Numbered from the stretch's first letter, positions 34,632-46,255 are shown. The stretch: 64,000 nt of DNA from Cepaea nemoralis (GCA_014155875.1 JACEFZ010014611.1:62001-126000); one strand, 5' to 3'. Translations and numbers: made by a program. The notes: a model not told the origin generated them from the letters alone.

Positions 34632-36050
34632 GTGTCTACAGTTCAAGATATTTGTACAAAGTGGATAACCTCAGCGAAAACAAATAACAACCATGATAAA
34701 TTAAAAGAGCTGATTATAATTGATAAAATTATTAGCACTATCCCAACACCTTTTTCTAAATTTTTGAGACAAATGGATTGTAAAACCATCCAAGAAATCG
34801 AAAATAAAGGGAGCGCATATTTTACAGCGAACCGCGATATTTTTCAGCTAAACATGAGCCAAAATGAAACAGCAGCGGTTACAAACACAAAATATTCGAA
34901 ACCAAATGAAAATAGGTTCAAACAACGCTCTAAGGTCACAAAACCAGTCATGTGCCAATATTGTCATCTGATGCACGAACAGTTTGCGATGTGTGACAAA
35001 TCACCAAATTATCCACATCATCTCCAAAAGGTAGTGGAAAAACAGATGAACAAGAGGAACGCATATCAGAGAGCGGCTAAATGTTATTTTTGTGCGAGCT
35101 ATGGGCATTTTTCTTCTGTCTGTGAGGGGAGAAAGAGGATGAAGCAGGCCAATGCCGCATTGATAGACACCTCCTCAGATGAAGAAATTGAACAACAGAA
35201 CGAATGTGACATCCAGAATGAAAGTGCGAGTGAGTCATGCAATGCATTAGAAATCATCAATACCATCTCTGATAACAAATGTAACACCTGTAGAAAATTT
35301 CAGCTTGATACAACCTTGTTATGTGGCCACACAATACCAGTTTCTAACGAAATGGCCAACGCAGCCTTATCACCAACAGGCAACTTAAATTATTTAACAG
35401 GTTTTGTTAACAACAAACAATGCACATTAATACGAGATTCCGGGGCGACTCTTTGTGGGATTAAGAAAACATTAGTTAACGACAAAGACTACACACACAA
35501 ATACGTAACGTGTCGCACATTCGCAGGCACGATTGAAAGATACCCCCTAGCACTGGCCGAAATTCGGACACCTTTTATATCAGGACAAGTGCTATGTGCA
35601 GTACTAGAAAGTCCTGCCGCTGAAATCATCCTTGGGAATCTTCCCAACATAAGATCTTGCTCTGAAAAGGAAATCAGAGAATGGGAACAGAAAAACTGTA
35701 TCCAAAACCCAAACAGCGATTCCAAAGTGAAAAATCACGCATGCTTGTCTCAAACTGCCAAAAGCACAAGGGAGACAACCTATGACGTAATTCCAAATGA
35801 ATTCACAGAGGTGCAGAACACAGGGGCGGTAGAATCTTTCAATGCTACCATCAAATTAACACCTCGAACTGATGACGCCATCGATTCACAAAGTAATCAG
35901 CCTGTAAATGTGCAACATCACACGCTACACACAAATATAGTAACAAGACAGACAACCCACAAAACCCACACTGACCAACTTCAGGAAGCACTACAAATCA
36001 TTTCACCTAACATTACCACCACCAAGTTGATAGAAGAACAAAAAGCATGA
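34632..36050 (+). CDS. Capsid end, zinc knuckles and protease, element D
   Basis: 472 codons, continuous with Gag across a frameshift, so the first codon (GTG) is not a true start. A capsid end is followed by cysteine-histidine clusters: CQYCHLMHEQFAMC, then the knuckle CYFCASYGHFSSVC. The protease follows, with active site DSG in TLIRDSGATLCGIKK and a later AEIILGNLP strand matching ADLIIGNVP in element C. A Thr/Asn-rich tail of about 100 residues follows. The frame ends at 36050; integrase resumes in another frame within about 40 bases. Confidence 0.8.
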   Translation: MSTVQDICTKWITSAKTNNNHDKLKELIIIDKIISTIPTPFSKFLRQMDCKTIQEIENKGSAYFTANRDIFQLNMSQNETAAVTNTKYSKPNENRFKQRSKVTKPVMCQYCHLMHEQFAMCDKSPNYPHHLQKVVEKQMNKRNAYQRAAKCYFCASYGHFSSVCEGRKRMKQANAALIDTSSDEEIEQQNECDIQNESASESCNALEIINTISDNKCNTCRKFQLDTTLLCGHTIPVSNEMANAALSPTGNLNYLTGFVNNKQCTLIRDSGATLCGIKKTLVNDKDYTHKYVTCRTFAGTIERYPLALAEIRTPFISGQVLCAVLESPAAEIILGNLPNIRSCSEKEIREWEQKNCIQNPNSDSKVKNHACLSQTAKSTRETTYDVIPNEFTEVQNTGAVESFNATIKLTPRTDDAIDSQSNQPVNVQHHTLHTNIVTRQTTHKTHTDQLQEALQIISPNITTTKLIEEQKA

Positions 36051-36183
36051 TGCAACTCTTTCACCATATTTTCGGCTAGTAGGATTAAAGCCAAAATTAA
36101 CGAAAAATGCTTCTTGGACATTTAAATTAAATAATAATGTTCTCACAAGATTATATACCAGAGATCAAACCACGATACAGCAA

Positions 36184-37290
36184 GTGGTTTTACCTCAGTC
36201 ACATCGTGAAAAAGTGCTACATATAGCTCATGACTCACCTTTCGGAGGTCATATGGGTTACGAAAAAACCAGGGCCAGAGTCCTGAGCCAATTTTATTGG
36301 CCTAAATTTTGCCGTGACATAAAAACCCACTGTAAATCATGCGATACCTGTCAGAAATTAATCAAAAAGGGTAAAATCCCTACGGCAGAAATTCAATCAA
36401 CCACAACTGCCTCGAGGCCATTTCAAATCGTGGCGGTTGATTTAGTAGGTCCTTTGAACCACATCTCAAACAAAGGAAATAGATATATTTTTACACTTGT
36501 TGATTGGTGTACAAGGTGGGCAGAAATGATTCCATTAAAATCTATCTCCTCTAAGGATGTGACGGACGTATTATTACAGATATTCTCCCGTTTTGGCTTT
36601 CCGGAGAAAATAATATCAGATAGAGGAACGCAGTTCATATCTAATGCCACCCAATCGGTAACTAAGTTACTAGGCATAAAACAATGTTTTACAAGTCCCT
36701 ATCGACCGTCCGCGAACGGAATTTGCGAAAAATTAAATGGGGACTTAAAACATATGTTATCATAAGTGACAGCTGAAAATCCAGCCGATTGGGATATACT
36801 TCTCCCAACGGTGCTGTTCGCATACAGAGAAGTCCCACAATCAAGCACAGGGTTCTCTCCGTTCGAATTGATATATGGAGCGAACCCAAGAGGACCTCTC
36901 ACTATTTACAAAGATATAATATCACAACCTGTAAACACCCAATTACCAGTTTCCACCTATGATTTGGTCACTGACACCAGAGACAAAGTCATTAGATCCT
37001 GTATACTAGCCAGAACATCACTACAGGAGAAAGGTTTTAGGTACAGGCAGTACACCAACAAAGGAGCGAGAACGATTGTATTACAACCGAATCAAGATAT
37101 TTTACTATTACTACCTGACAAGAGAGATTTACTATCAACCTCTTGGCAGGGACCATTTAAAGTTGTGAGAAGGATTTCGGAAGTTGGTTACGAAATTTCT
37201 TTAAATGGAAAGTTAAAAATCTTCCATGTCAAAAAACTGTCATTTACTGCCAATATAGTACCTTGCGGTGTATGGCAGAGGGGTCTTTGA
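36184..37290 (+). pseudogene. Integrase, element D, one nonsense codon
   Basis: The reading frame is open from about 36085. The HHCC finger is GGHMGYEKTRARVLSQFYWP with CKSCDTC. The catalytic residues are all visible: VDLVGP (D), ISDRGTQF (D) and CEKLNGD (E). A TAA at 36764-36766 then splits the frame, which continues through FAYREVPQSSTG to the GPY/F module SWQGPFKVVRR. The final LKIFHV is where the SINE inserted; residues after it to 37290 come from the SINE. Integrase lies upstream of RT. Confidence 0.85.
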
Positions 37291-37460
37291 GCCTGAGGAA
37301 TAAAGGCCGCCTGGCTAGTGCAGTCGCCGCGAACTGTGCAGGTTAGGATTTTCTTTTTGCCCCCGACAGAAAAAAATCCGACACCTTACCGAGGGATTGA
37401 ACCCGGGCCTCCCGAATGAGAGTCCGGCGTTCTAGCCTCTCGGCCAGCCGCTCCTCCGCT
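37230..37460 (-). mobile_element. tRNA-derived SINE inside pol of element D
   Basis: Flanked by perfect 9-bp duplications CTTCCATGT (37221-37229 and 37461-37469). On the minus strand it starts with a tRNA-like head: box A-like GGCTGGCCGAGAGGC, box B-like GGGTTCAATCC. A non-tRNA body and a short T/A-rich end at 37230 follow. It is a different family from the copies at 6178, 10521, 58209 and 62681. It breaks the reading frame between integrase and RT. Confidence 0.85.
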
Positions 37461-37473
37461 CTTCCATGTAAAT

Positions 37474-37998
37474 ATGTTAAAACCATACTATGCTAGAAAT
37501 GACAATGACATGAACAAGCATACGCAGATAACAGATGAAAATAACCAGACTGACAAGAATGACACTGCGACGAACGAAGCATCGTTGACGACTCATTCTT
37601 GTGACAACGAAGACGACGGAAATATATTCACAGTACCGACAATATGGGATAACGACAAGTACGACCAATTTACCGACACATTGACAACTATTAGTCTCGA
37701 CGACGACGACAATGACATTGAAGACAATTTACAAACAGTAGCGTCAGTAATAAATCAGACGGACATAGACAATACGGAAATTCCAGTACCAACTATGAAC
37801 GACGACAGTACTATGAATGACATACAAATCTCTGACACTGTGACACAACAGCAGCGACAAGACATTTTGTCTCTTCTAAACGACTATAGAACTATCTTCT
37901 CAAACAAACCTGGACGGACTGACAAGATAACACATTCAATTGTGTTGACAGATCTGACACCGATCAAATGTAGACCATATTCAATTCCTTTACATTAA
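37474..37998 (+). pseudogene. Acidic linker and RT N-terminus, element D
   Basis: The first residues complete the integrase end (VNMLKPYYA). Then comes an Asp/Asn/Thr-rich linker of about 110 residues with a run of four aspartates. From about residue 130 it matches the segment before RT in element 1 (LLNDYRTIFSNKPGRTDKI compares with TDRPGRTK). Frame breaks near 38000-38080 separate it from the RT core. Confidence 0.75.
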
Positions 37999-38086
37999 GA
38001 GCAAATTTAGATAAAGAAATTTTGGACTTGGAGAAAACGGAATAATACAGAAATCTGTCTCCCAGTATTCTTCGCCAATTGTCCTG

Positions 38087-38527
38087 GTGAAAAAGAAGGA
38101 CCAAACCATTCGTTTGTGCATGGATTATAGAAAATTAAATACCATAACCACCACAGATGCTGAGCCAATGAACAGCTGTGAAGACCTCTTCTTGAATATG
38201 TCTAATTCATCATTATTTTCTAAGCTTGATTTAGCTAAAGGTTACTGGCAATTGCCACTAGATCCCTCTTCAATGCATATAACAGCATTCGCTACACCCC
38301 TTGGGTTGTACGAATGGAGATATCTTCCGTTTGGTCTCAAGAACGCTCCCGCCACGTTTGTTAGGTTAACTAGGCTGCTATTGCACGGCATCAAGGACGT
38401 GCAATCTTATATTGATGATATATGTATCCATTCTTCAAACATGACTTCTCACTTACTTACACTCAAACAAGTCTTTAAAGAAATTTTCTCTTCGGACTTA
38501 CTATCAAACCTTCCAAGGTTGAAATAG
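38087..38527 (+). pseudogene. Reverse transcriptase core, element D
   Basis: Contains CMDYRKLN, the catalytic block KLDLAKGYWQLPL, LPFGLKNAPATF and the active-site box YIDDI. These are gypsy-type RT motifs in order. The frame is lost near 38500 and continues in the next ORF. Copies the element RNA to cDNA; inactive here because the polyprotein is broken. Confidence 0.85.
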
Positions 38528-38577
38528 GCTATAAACAGATAGACTTCCTAGGTCATAGGATTTCCGAAGGCAAACTG

Positions 38578-39231
38578 TTGACAGATGATAGAATCGTATC
38601 AAAAATTCTCAACCTAGAAATTCCAACTACTAAAAAGCAGGTTAGAAGCCTATTGGGTCTCATAAACTATTATGCCAAGTTTATACCAAACTGGGCAGAA
38701 CTCACATCAGTTTTTTCTAATATGTTGACAAAAGATCATCCAGAAAAATTTTGTAAGAGTATCCGCTTAGAGGATGCAATGTGCAGATTGAAATCGATTT
38801 TTTCTAACCCACCAGTATTAAGATTACCAAACATAGATATACCTTTTATTCTAACCACAGATGCCAGTGCTATCGCAATTGGAGGATGCCTGATGCAAGA
38901 ATATCAGGGTGTGCGACATCCGATACTCTACGTGAGTCGCAAGCTGAGAAAGGCAGAGATCCATTACTCGACAGTTGAGTTGGAGGCATTAAGCCTACTC
39001 TTTTGCATGCGTCGATTATCTAAGTTCCTCTTAGGTTCGCATTTTGTTGTCTTAACCGATAGTTCGCCGCTGCTGGTACTTAAGCAATGTGTGCCAAAGA
39101 ACCATCGTTTGGAAAGATGGTGTCTTCTTCTTCAAGATTTCGACTTTGAAATCCGCCATATCAAGGGCACTGATAACATTATTGCTGACTTTTTATCACG
39201 GCAAGCAAATGCACCAGCAGACGAACACTAG
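38578..39231 (+). CDS. RT connection and RNase H, element D
   Basis: 217 codons. It starts in the RT thumb (RSLLGLINYYAKFIPNW) and continues through RNase H with its acidic residues: TTDASAIAIGG (D), VELEAL (E), LTDSSP (D) and IADFLSR (D). It ends with a normal stop at 39231. No chromodomain or further domain follows. Confidence 0.85.
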   Translation: MTDDRIVSKILNLEIPTTKKQVRSLLGLINYYAKFIPNWAELTSVFSNMLTKDHPEKFCKSIRLEDAMCRLKSIFSNPPVLRLPNIDIPFILTTDASAIAIGGCLMQEYQGVRHPILYVSRKLRKAEIHYSTVELEALSLLFCMRRLSKFLLGSHFVVLTDSSPLLVLKQCVPKNHRLERWCLLLQDFDFEIRHIKGTDNIIADFLSRQANAPADEH

Positions 39232-40782
39232 GCACATTAATTAGTCGCCATATAAGAAGCTGTGATATTTTAGTCTGTTGCATATAACAGTGTACCTCTA
39301 CACCTACTAGAAAACTTTCATTCAGAAGTATCAACGCCCAAGTGAATAGGTTACGTATAACACCCACGAACATGACACTGTGAGAACCCTATATTACCAA
39401 TTTCTAAGGTGATATGAACAATTCGACCAATATATATAATGTCTGTGAAATGATTCCAACCAGTGAACTGACATTCATCTGTAAAGATTAAGAACACTGC
39501 ATACTCGCTATTGCGAAGAAACTTCGCAAACAGCCGAAAGAGGACTGCGTCGATTACAACATGCAAAGAACTACTATATTAACTGTTAACATTCATGGCA
39601 CTACACACGGACAACAGGAGGACAACACACATCATCGTTGGATTCAGTTAGTTAGTTAATTATTTATTTATCAGTTAATATGTATTAAACTGTTATTTAA
39701 TTATGTATATAAAATATGTCAACCTCTCACTTATATATTTTCTATCATAATATTACCGATATTTCCACTCATACGTGAAATATTCGTGCTATACAATTTT
39801 TTTCTATGTAAGTTATAAACCATTTTTTGATTACACGTACAAAAAGTACTTGTTACCTTAAAGGGAACATATCGCCTAATCCATTTTTCTAAGGGCAGTA
39901 AGACTTACCTCAACTTTATTTATATATTTTAACAAAATACTATTTTGTATGAAAGTTGTATGAATGACAGAGTGAAAGAATTAAATGAGAGAACGATATA
40001 CTGAGCGGACAAATTGTACGCAAAACGTATTTATTTTAATTTGTCTGCGTCTTTCATGTTAAAATGTATTGCCTGTCTAATTGTTAATACATGTTTAGGA
40101 GTTAATACACTACATCTAAGCACCACTGCTTGGAATACCCGATCATGCATTACACATTGGGGTAATTCATGACAAGGGATATCCCAACTCGTGACGCTTG
40201 AGATAAACCACACAATGAACACACACTCTATACAAACTTAAAACTGAACACGAACAATTAAAGTGCAGACACTTTATTAGAAACAGCAACATATCAATCA
40301 ATACACGAACAAACCAACAGGAACACGTAGTCAGATGTGACAGAACAACAGCATAGCTACATATTCAGCATTATCCAACATACGGGAGTAAAAATGTATC
40401 GAAATACACACAGAATAAGATGTTGCAGGTGTACTTAAATAGCCAAGACATTTGTCTTGTTAGAACTCTCTTACACAGAGTTTTAATATCTTGGTATCAT
40501 AATGGATACTTGAGAAGGGCGCGGTTGTAAAAACAACTGGGAAACGTCACGGAACTTCGGTCAGATAAGCATGTTTAAGAACATATAAGAGAGAAACCTC
40601 TTCAGCAATCATCTTAAAGTGGGGTATGGAAGAATACATGAGTTGGTGATGCAGATATGTCAGTTACCAAGTTACTATCCACCAAACTACAAACACCGAC
40701 TTTATGTGATCCTGTGACAGAATTAGTACAGAACTAATTTACCTTATAAGAACCCATCAAAGCAGGGGGGGAGGGGGACTCC
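39232..40782 (+). other. Long 3' non-coding region of element D, with polypurine tract
   Basis: About 1.5 kb without a plus-strand frame of note, unusually long for the 3' part of a gypsy element. It ends in the purine tract AGCAGGGGGGGAGGGGGA at 40761-40778, next to the 3' LTR. Confidence 0.7.
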
Positions 40783-41324
40783 TGTCACAGCCTCACCTAG
40801 AGACGGTACCAACATAAAAGTAGAGATACTGGCGAAGGGAGAGTAATCCAGCTAAAGGGAAAGAACCGAGTCACTCGAAGGCTTGAATAATCCAGAGCCT
40901 TCTCGAAGGACCGGTCAGTGTGTCCACAGCCCCGTGGACACTGATGGGGCCCGCCGATTGCGGGGTCCACGAGAAACTCAGAGAGAGATGCCACCCGTGT
41001 CGGATTGCGACACGTGTGGAGAAGGTCAGACAGAGACTGGACATCGAGGAAGCAACAAGGCTTACCTTAAGGGGACTTGATAGTAGACCCAATTGTATTT
41101 AAGGGTCTTAGACATATGTGTAGATAGCTGCTAGAGTTATTGTGGTAACCATGTACATTATAAACTCCTGTGATACGCAATGTATTGAATGCTGGCTTGT
41201 CAAAACTCGCTTCGCCAGCGTACTATAATATGTATGTAAATAAATGATGCTAAATTGTATCTAACGGAGTTTGTTGCCTGTATGAGCCCGAGTTTCAATC
41301 CCCTAGAGATCTAGGACTGTGACA
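40783..41324 (+). repeat. 3' LTR of element D (542 bp)
   Basis: Matches 32829-33371 with about ten differences. Confidence 0.95.
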
Positions 41325-41329
41325 AGCAT

Positions 41330-41528
41330 CAAAATATACACAAATCTGACGTCAGACAACTCTGCTCTAGATATTGGTTAGGACTCCAATGCCACTGCAC
41401 GACACGCTAACTCATTAGAGTTTTCTTTAAAAAAATATCTTAAGCACCAGAAATACCCACGTTTTGCAAGGCCTATCCTGATGTAGATAGAGATCGCAAT
41501 AAGAGCCTATACAACAACTACATGTAAT

Positions 41529-41600
<72 letters not shown>

Positions 41601-43185
41601 TCTACAAACGATAACGACAGTTAAACGATGAGAGCTAACAAAATGTCCACATGGTTGGCCGACAAATAGGTGCCTATTAATCCGTCGTCAAAAGTTATTA
41701 TTTAATAGTTTTTAATAGTTTCCCACAATCAGCTGGAAATATCTGTGTTAACTTTTCCGAAATGTCTACAACGCTAGATTTCAAACGACTTGCTGTTTTG
41801 TCGAGTGGTCACTGAATTTCACATGGTGATCACAAGTTCCAACTGTCGACAAAAGTGGAAGATGAGAGTGATTATCCAAAGTGTTCTTTCGATATGTTGT
41901 TACTTTCCCTGGACGTGATGACAACAAAGTAATAATCCAAAAAATGACTGTGAATGTCCAACGCTTTTAAACTCTGTACAGTCAGTTCTTTTTGGCAACT
42001 GTATGCAACCTTGTTTGCGGTGATGACACTTCGTTGTTAAAATATTTGCTCATAACAGAGTAATGATCACAAAGAGATTCAACACAAGGACGAACATAAC
42101 ATCTGGTTTTCGATCAAAATAACTTGTTTTGTTCATTCACAATGAGTCATCTTGACCACAATAGACAGTGGAAATTTCCTCAGTAACCTCTTACTGTTAA
42201 ACAGCCTTGTTTATCCAGTTCTCCTCTGGAAAATTTTAGTAAATTTCCACCGCATCGGCCTTGACATTGCCGGACACCTCAAGTCAGTACCTCAGTACTC
42301 TATGTCACAAAAAATACACACTTAATCTGTCTGTAAACTGACCGGAAACTTTTCCCGTTATTCACAAAGACACCTGTCCTGCCCCACCACGGCTGTGGGA
42401 GGGGTACGTCACTACCCCCTTCGGTCACCTGTCCTCGTAAACAGCGCTGACCCGATTTGTCCGTGGAAACTCACAATTTCCACCGTCCTCCCCCGTTGTG
42501 TTGCCTGTGGTGAAATTCTTCACTTGTCGACCCGCGACCAACACAGTGCGTTGCCTCAGCACACACACACAAAATGTCTCACCACGCACAGGACTTCGCG
42601 ACGAAATTGCTCACTAACTTTGGTTTCAATCCTGTCTTCGTCACACCCACACACACCTGCCAGGGTATCTTGGCGCCGACTTTTTGTGCCGCGTCTTCAC
42701 CAACGCGCTGTTTGTGACTAGTGACTAACCCGTCACCTCACACTCTCCGTTGACTTGTGCCGTGTCTTCTCTAGCGCGCTGTCCTTTTTTTTGACCTGTG
42801 TGCGTTAATTCTCTGACGCCCTCGCTAGCTTCAGCGATACTGTTGGTATCAAATTTACCTGTATTGGCCTTCACGTGAACTGTCTGCTAGCTTGAGTATT
42901 TACTCCCGTCTGTCTGTGTGAATCATCTGGCGGACACACCGAAGAGTTCACATTAATTTCTTTAAGCAATAATATCCAACTTGTCACGGTTTTGTTAGTT
43001 TGATGGAACGAAGTCACCAGATAATAACTCCTCTCTCAGCGAAGAGCACACAGATATCTCTATATTGCACGGTGTTCCTTGACCGAATGCAGTTGTCAGC
43101 AAATCTTGACTAAGCGACGAGCTCCTAGATATCTCAGAATCACAACAATGTCTATATAGTTTTTGCCCGGAGAGCACCCAGTTAA
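41330..43185 (-). other. 5' leader of element C, outer part, with PBS
   Basis: Lies between element D and the 5' LTR of C. The PBS on the minus strand, TGGGTGCTCTCCGGGC (43180-43165), is close to the tRNA-Pro complement with one substitution and one missing base. (AT)n at 41530-41598. Otherwise non-coding. With 32283-32823 the leader is about 2.4 kb, very long. Confidence 0.65.
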
Positions 43186-43885
43186 TATCACGAAGTTCTT
43201 GATGATAAGTGCGTGATATGGTCGTTGTCTAGGTAACGATGCTCCTGGTGTGTCAATTGAGCTATCTAACTGTCTCGCAATGCAACTCACCCCAGTAATA
43301 CACATCCATCAGTCATTAAACAAGATTGAGTTGGCGCACATAATCCTTTAATACAGAAAGAACACGGACAAACGGAACATCCTTATATATCCAGAAACAA
43401 TATAATCCATAGAATATAAATATCCTCCTCACAATTTAATACGTACACATCACTGTCTTCTCACGGCCTGCTTCATCTCAAATCCATAAGACAGTTAATC
43501 CAGCTACTATCCACCGCTGGACCTCACACAATACACCCACACACTGGGTCTAGTCTCCACTAACTATTGAACCCACTCTGAGTTCCGGCCTCTATTAACT
43601 ATCCAACCCTAACTGGGTTTTAGGCCTGCATTCACAACTGGGAGAACAACACTACAACAGAACTGACCCACAGTCAGTTTAAGCTCCCACGTATTAGCCC
43701 ACCGATCCGCTCGGCGCTAAAACATCAACTGACCTTCAGTCCTCTGACTTCACCCAGAACTAAACTCTCTCTCCCCCTCCCTCCTGGGGGGTCTCGACTC
43801 ACACCCGCCCCATTATTTCTCAGGGTTGATTGTTTTTCTCGTAGCCAGGTCACTCACCTCAATGTCAATGACCCAGGCATATGTC
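43186..43885 (-). repeat. 5' LTR of element C (700 bp), uninterrupted
   Basis: Begins TATCACGAAG and ends GGCATATGTCA on the plus strand. It matches the split LTR 16521-17142 plus 29335-29427 and so records the empty target site of array A at 43804-43819. GTACT follows at 43886. Confidence 0.9.
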
Positions 43886-43890
43886 AGTAC

Positions 43891-44101
43891 TTTTCAGTCA
43901 TTTCACCAGAAATGATTTCTTGTCTCAGCAAAGGGAAGTGACAAAATCGTTTTTCACTTGCTTGTCTGGAGAACAGTGAGAGTTTTGCCTGAAATGATTT
44001 TACATGTACATACAATTCATGTGCAAAGACACCATTGCCCTGAAGTTAAAATCACTTGGCGGGTCGCATGCGGCTCGCGTGCCGTACTTTGCCCATCCCT
44101 G
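43891..44101 (-). pseudogene. Upstream part of the split hAT element
   Basis: From the right inverted repeat inward on the minus strand there is about 110 bp of non-coding sequence, then a frame reading KLSLFSRQASEKRF and ISGEMTEKY to the insertion point. It resembles the region before the C-terminal domain in hAT transposases. No N-terminal BED finger or catalytic core is present. Confidence 0.7.
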
Positions 44102-44292
44102 CACAAGGAGAACAGTTAGGTAGGTGTGACTAAGCGAAAACGTGAGAGATAATAAACACACAGTGTACATACTTTTCAACGAACGCGAAGACGGCAAATG
44201 GAAATCACAGTGTAAAAATAACAATGATAATAATTAAGTAAGAATAAGTTACACCACAACACAGCGAACTGACATTTCGATCTTAGGGTGGG

Positions 44293-45108
44293 ATGAACTG
44301 TAAAGGAGAAACGATGAGCATGAGTAGGCTTATAGTATATAGAGGTAGTGAGACCTGTTTGGCTGATATTAATGGGGAGATCAAGGTCCCACCTGATCTA
44401 CCACTGCCTACTGAAGAACGCATTGCCTTTGGTAAAGTTCTCAGTTTTGTCCCTCCAGGCTCTCGAATGGACAGTCATGCTGTCCCTGAGAACATTGACA
44501 ACTTGCACAGAGGACTCCGTCTTAAAGTTTCACCATACAGATAAGGCTGTTCTCAATCACACCACACAAGCTGCGAACATGTTTCAATTTTTAGGTAAAT
44601 TCCGATCTACCTGGTTACCCCATCTGCAAGAGCTTTCAGCACTCTTGACCTATACATAACCAACACACTCTACGATATATGGCGAATTTCCTGTTCTCGC
44701 CTGAAAATCCTATAATCTATTCCCTCGAGAATGGCGTCCCTTATCCCAACTACACCATGTATAGGACATAGTCACCAAGCCTGTGGTAAGGGTGGTGATA
44801 TCGTTGTTTGGCGTAAAGATCTGTATGTCGAGGAAGGCGTGTCCAATCTCAACAAACTCATATACTGCTCCCCTTGCGCCGATGACAATTCACTCTCCTA
44901 CAAACTGAAGACTCAGAGCACCACCACACAGTTCATTCGTGACAATGCTCTACCACCCAGTGCCTCTTCAATGCACATCCATGACTGTGACCTAGGTAAA
45001 CCTACGTTCTACATGCTGCCAAAAATACATAACGTCCGAAAGTTTCCTTCTACTCATACCCGACTAAACAAATATCAGAGTTTCGTGGCAATATCTTCCA
45101 ACCTCTAG
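44293..45108 (+). pseudogene. Penelope-like element fragment (N-terminal RT region)
   Basis: Two frames (44293-44544, 44731-45108) joined by frameshifts. LPLPTEERIAFGKVLSFVPP resembles the N-terminal Penelope segment usually reading 'LSKGLNFVP'. GKGGDIVVWRKDLYVEE resembles the conserved 'KGGAVVVW..DYI' block, and GKPTFYMLPKIHN the 'LYLLPKIHK' block. The RT catalytic part and GIY-YIG endonuclease are absent. Confidence 0.7.
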
Positions 45109-45139
45109 TTACAATTCTCCCTCTATAGATCAAAGATAC

Positions 45140-46255
45140 AACACTGTTACATTGTGTTATAAAAAAGGCATAATAATTACAACCCATGGCGGCGGTGAAT
45201 GTGAATGATCAGACCTATTCGTGCTGTACATGTTCGACCACAGTGAATGCATGCGAACACATGGTCATTTTCACCATCGCGCACCATCTTACATCTCACA
45301 CGCTCAGTGTGTGACTTATCTGCAATCATTTTCTCCTTTGTCTTTATTCCATTTCTGATATTTGTCCTCCATGCAACACGTTCGGGGGCGACTTGCTCCC
45401 AATGTGCATTATCAATGCCTGTATCAATCATGTCCAGCTTACACACACTCTTGTATCAGTAGTAGAGGCCGACTCCGAGATCTCTTACCCATGTGTAGTT
45501 CTAAAAAAAAGATGTCCTTTGATATTCCACCATCATTCATCTTCCTAACGTGTCCTATCCATTTAAGTCTACGAAGACTGAGAACGGAACAAACCGTCAC
45601 ACAATCTGATCTTTCCAATACTTCAGTATTTGTGATTTTGTATTGCCACTTAATACCAAGTATTATTCGCAGACACCGCATATGAAAGCTGTTTAAACGT
45701 TTCTCTTGATGTAAGTACGTTGACCAGGCTTTACTGCCATAAAGAAGAGTACTAAGGACACAGGCTTGATAGACAAGGATTTTTGTTTTGGCAGTAAGCT
45801 TCCTGTTCTCCCAGACTCTTTTGTTAACCTGTTCATTGTTGTTGCTGCCTTACCAATTCTGATGTTGATTTCCTGATCTAGGGATAATTTGCTATTTACC
45901 TCTGATCCTAAATATGTAAAATGGTCTACTATATCCAGTTCGGCGTCGTTAATAATGATTGATGGTACCCCATATGCACCTTGCGACATAATCTGTCTTC
46001 TTTTTGATAATTGTTAAAGCAAATTAAAAACAAGCATGCAAATAGTAGACGTTGTAATTATTCCTCAGAGTACGTCGTAATTGCAGCATCATCTGCACAT
46101 AGCAACTCTCTTATCAGTACTTTCAAAATTTTGGTCTTGGCCTTCAATCTCTGAGCATTGTAGAGGCCGCCATCTGAATATATGCTGGATACAAATCTGG
46201 TTTCTCCTTTCTGGCCAATTAAGTTTGAATTTTCTTCTGTAACATTTATTATCAA
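45140..46255 (-). mobile_element. LINE-X copy, 5' truncated
   Basis: Minus-strand copy of the same family as 47330-52640. It carries a degraded RT end near 46255-46058, the post-RT segment IIINDAELDIVDHFTYLGSE, and the C-terminal finger CIHCGRTCTARIGLIIHIHRRH (45177-45446). Frameshifts throughout. Confidence 0.75.

Larger units (their letters stand above)
32829..41324 (+). mobile_element. Element D: complete Gmr1-like LTR retrotransposon, 8.5 kb
   Basis: LTRs 32829-33371 and 40783-41324, target duplication AGCAT at 32824-32828 and 41325-41329. The gene order on the plus strand is Gag, protease, integrase, RT, RNase H. The LTRs differ at about ten positions by eye (about 98% identity). The coding region carries a TGA at 33995, a TAA at 36764, several frameshifts and a SINE at 37230-37460. 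It is structurally complete but inactive. Confidence 0.95.
16521..43885 (-). mobile_element. LTR element C (gypsy/Gmr1-like, RT-less) with two nested insertions
   Basis: The 5' LTR is 43186-43885 and the 3' LTR is 16521-17142 plus 29335-29427. LTR copies align closely along their length (about 97% by eye). Between them, on the minus strand, are a tRNA-Pro-like PBS (43180-43164), a long leader split by element D, Gag-protease, the beginning of integrase, and a C/G-rich polypurine tract (29456-29428 on the minus strand) abutting the 3' LTR. RT, RNase H and most of integrase are missing. Confidence 0.85.
15714..44101 (-). mobile_element. hAT transposon split by nested LTR elements
   Basis: The left end CAGGGGTGGGCAAAC at 15714 and the right end (complement CAGGGATGGGCAAAG) at 44101 are terminal inverted repeats. 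Flanking 8-mers CTCAAGGT (15706-15713) and CACAAGGA (44102-44109) match at 6 of 8 positions, the target-duplication length of hAT elements. Removing the insertion 16521-43890 leaves only about 1.0 kb, so this was already an internally deleted element. It encodes the C-terminal part of a transposase on the minus strand. Confidence 0.85.

Noticed and set aside
36423..36902. Minus-strand frames of 66-84 codons across the integrase of element D
   Set aside because: They are opposite-strand shadows of a gene with clear catalytic motifs on the plus strand.
39232..40782. Possible env-like gene after RNase H in element D
   Set aside because: No plus-strand frame of useful length, no signal peptide or membrane segment; the region is non-coding.
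42395..42721. 108-codon plus-strand frame in the leader of element C
   Set aside because: No motif, lies in an LTR-element leader on the opposite strand, and no homologue in the other elements.
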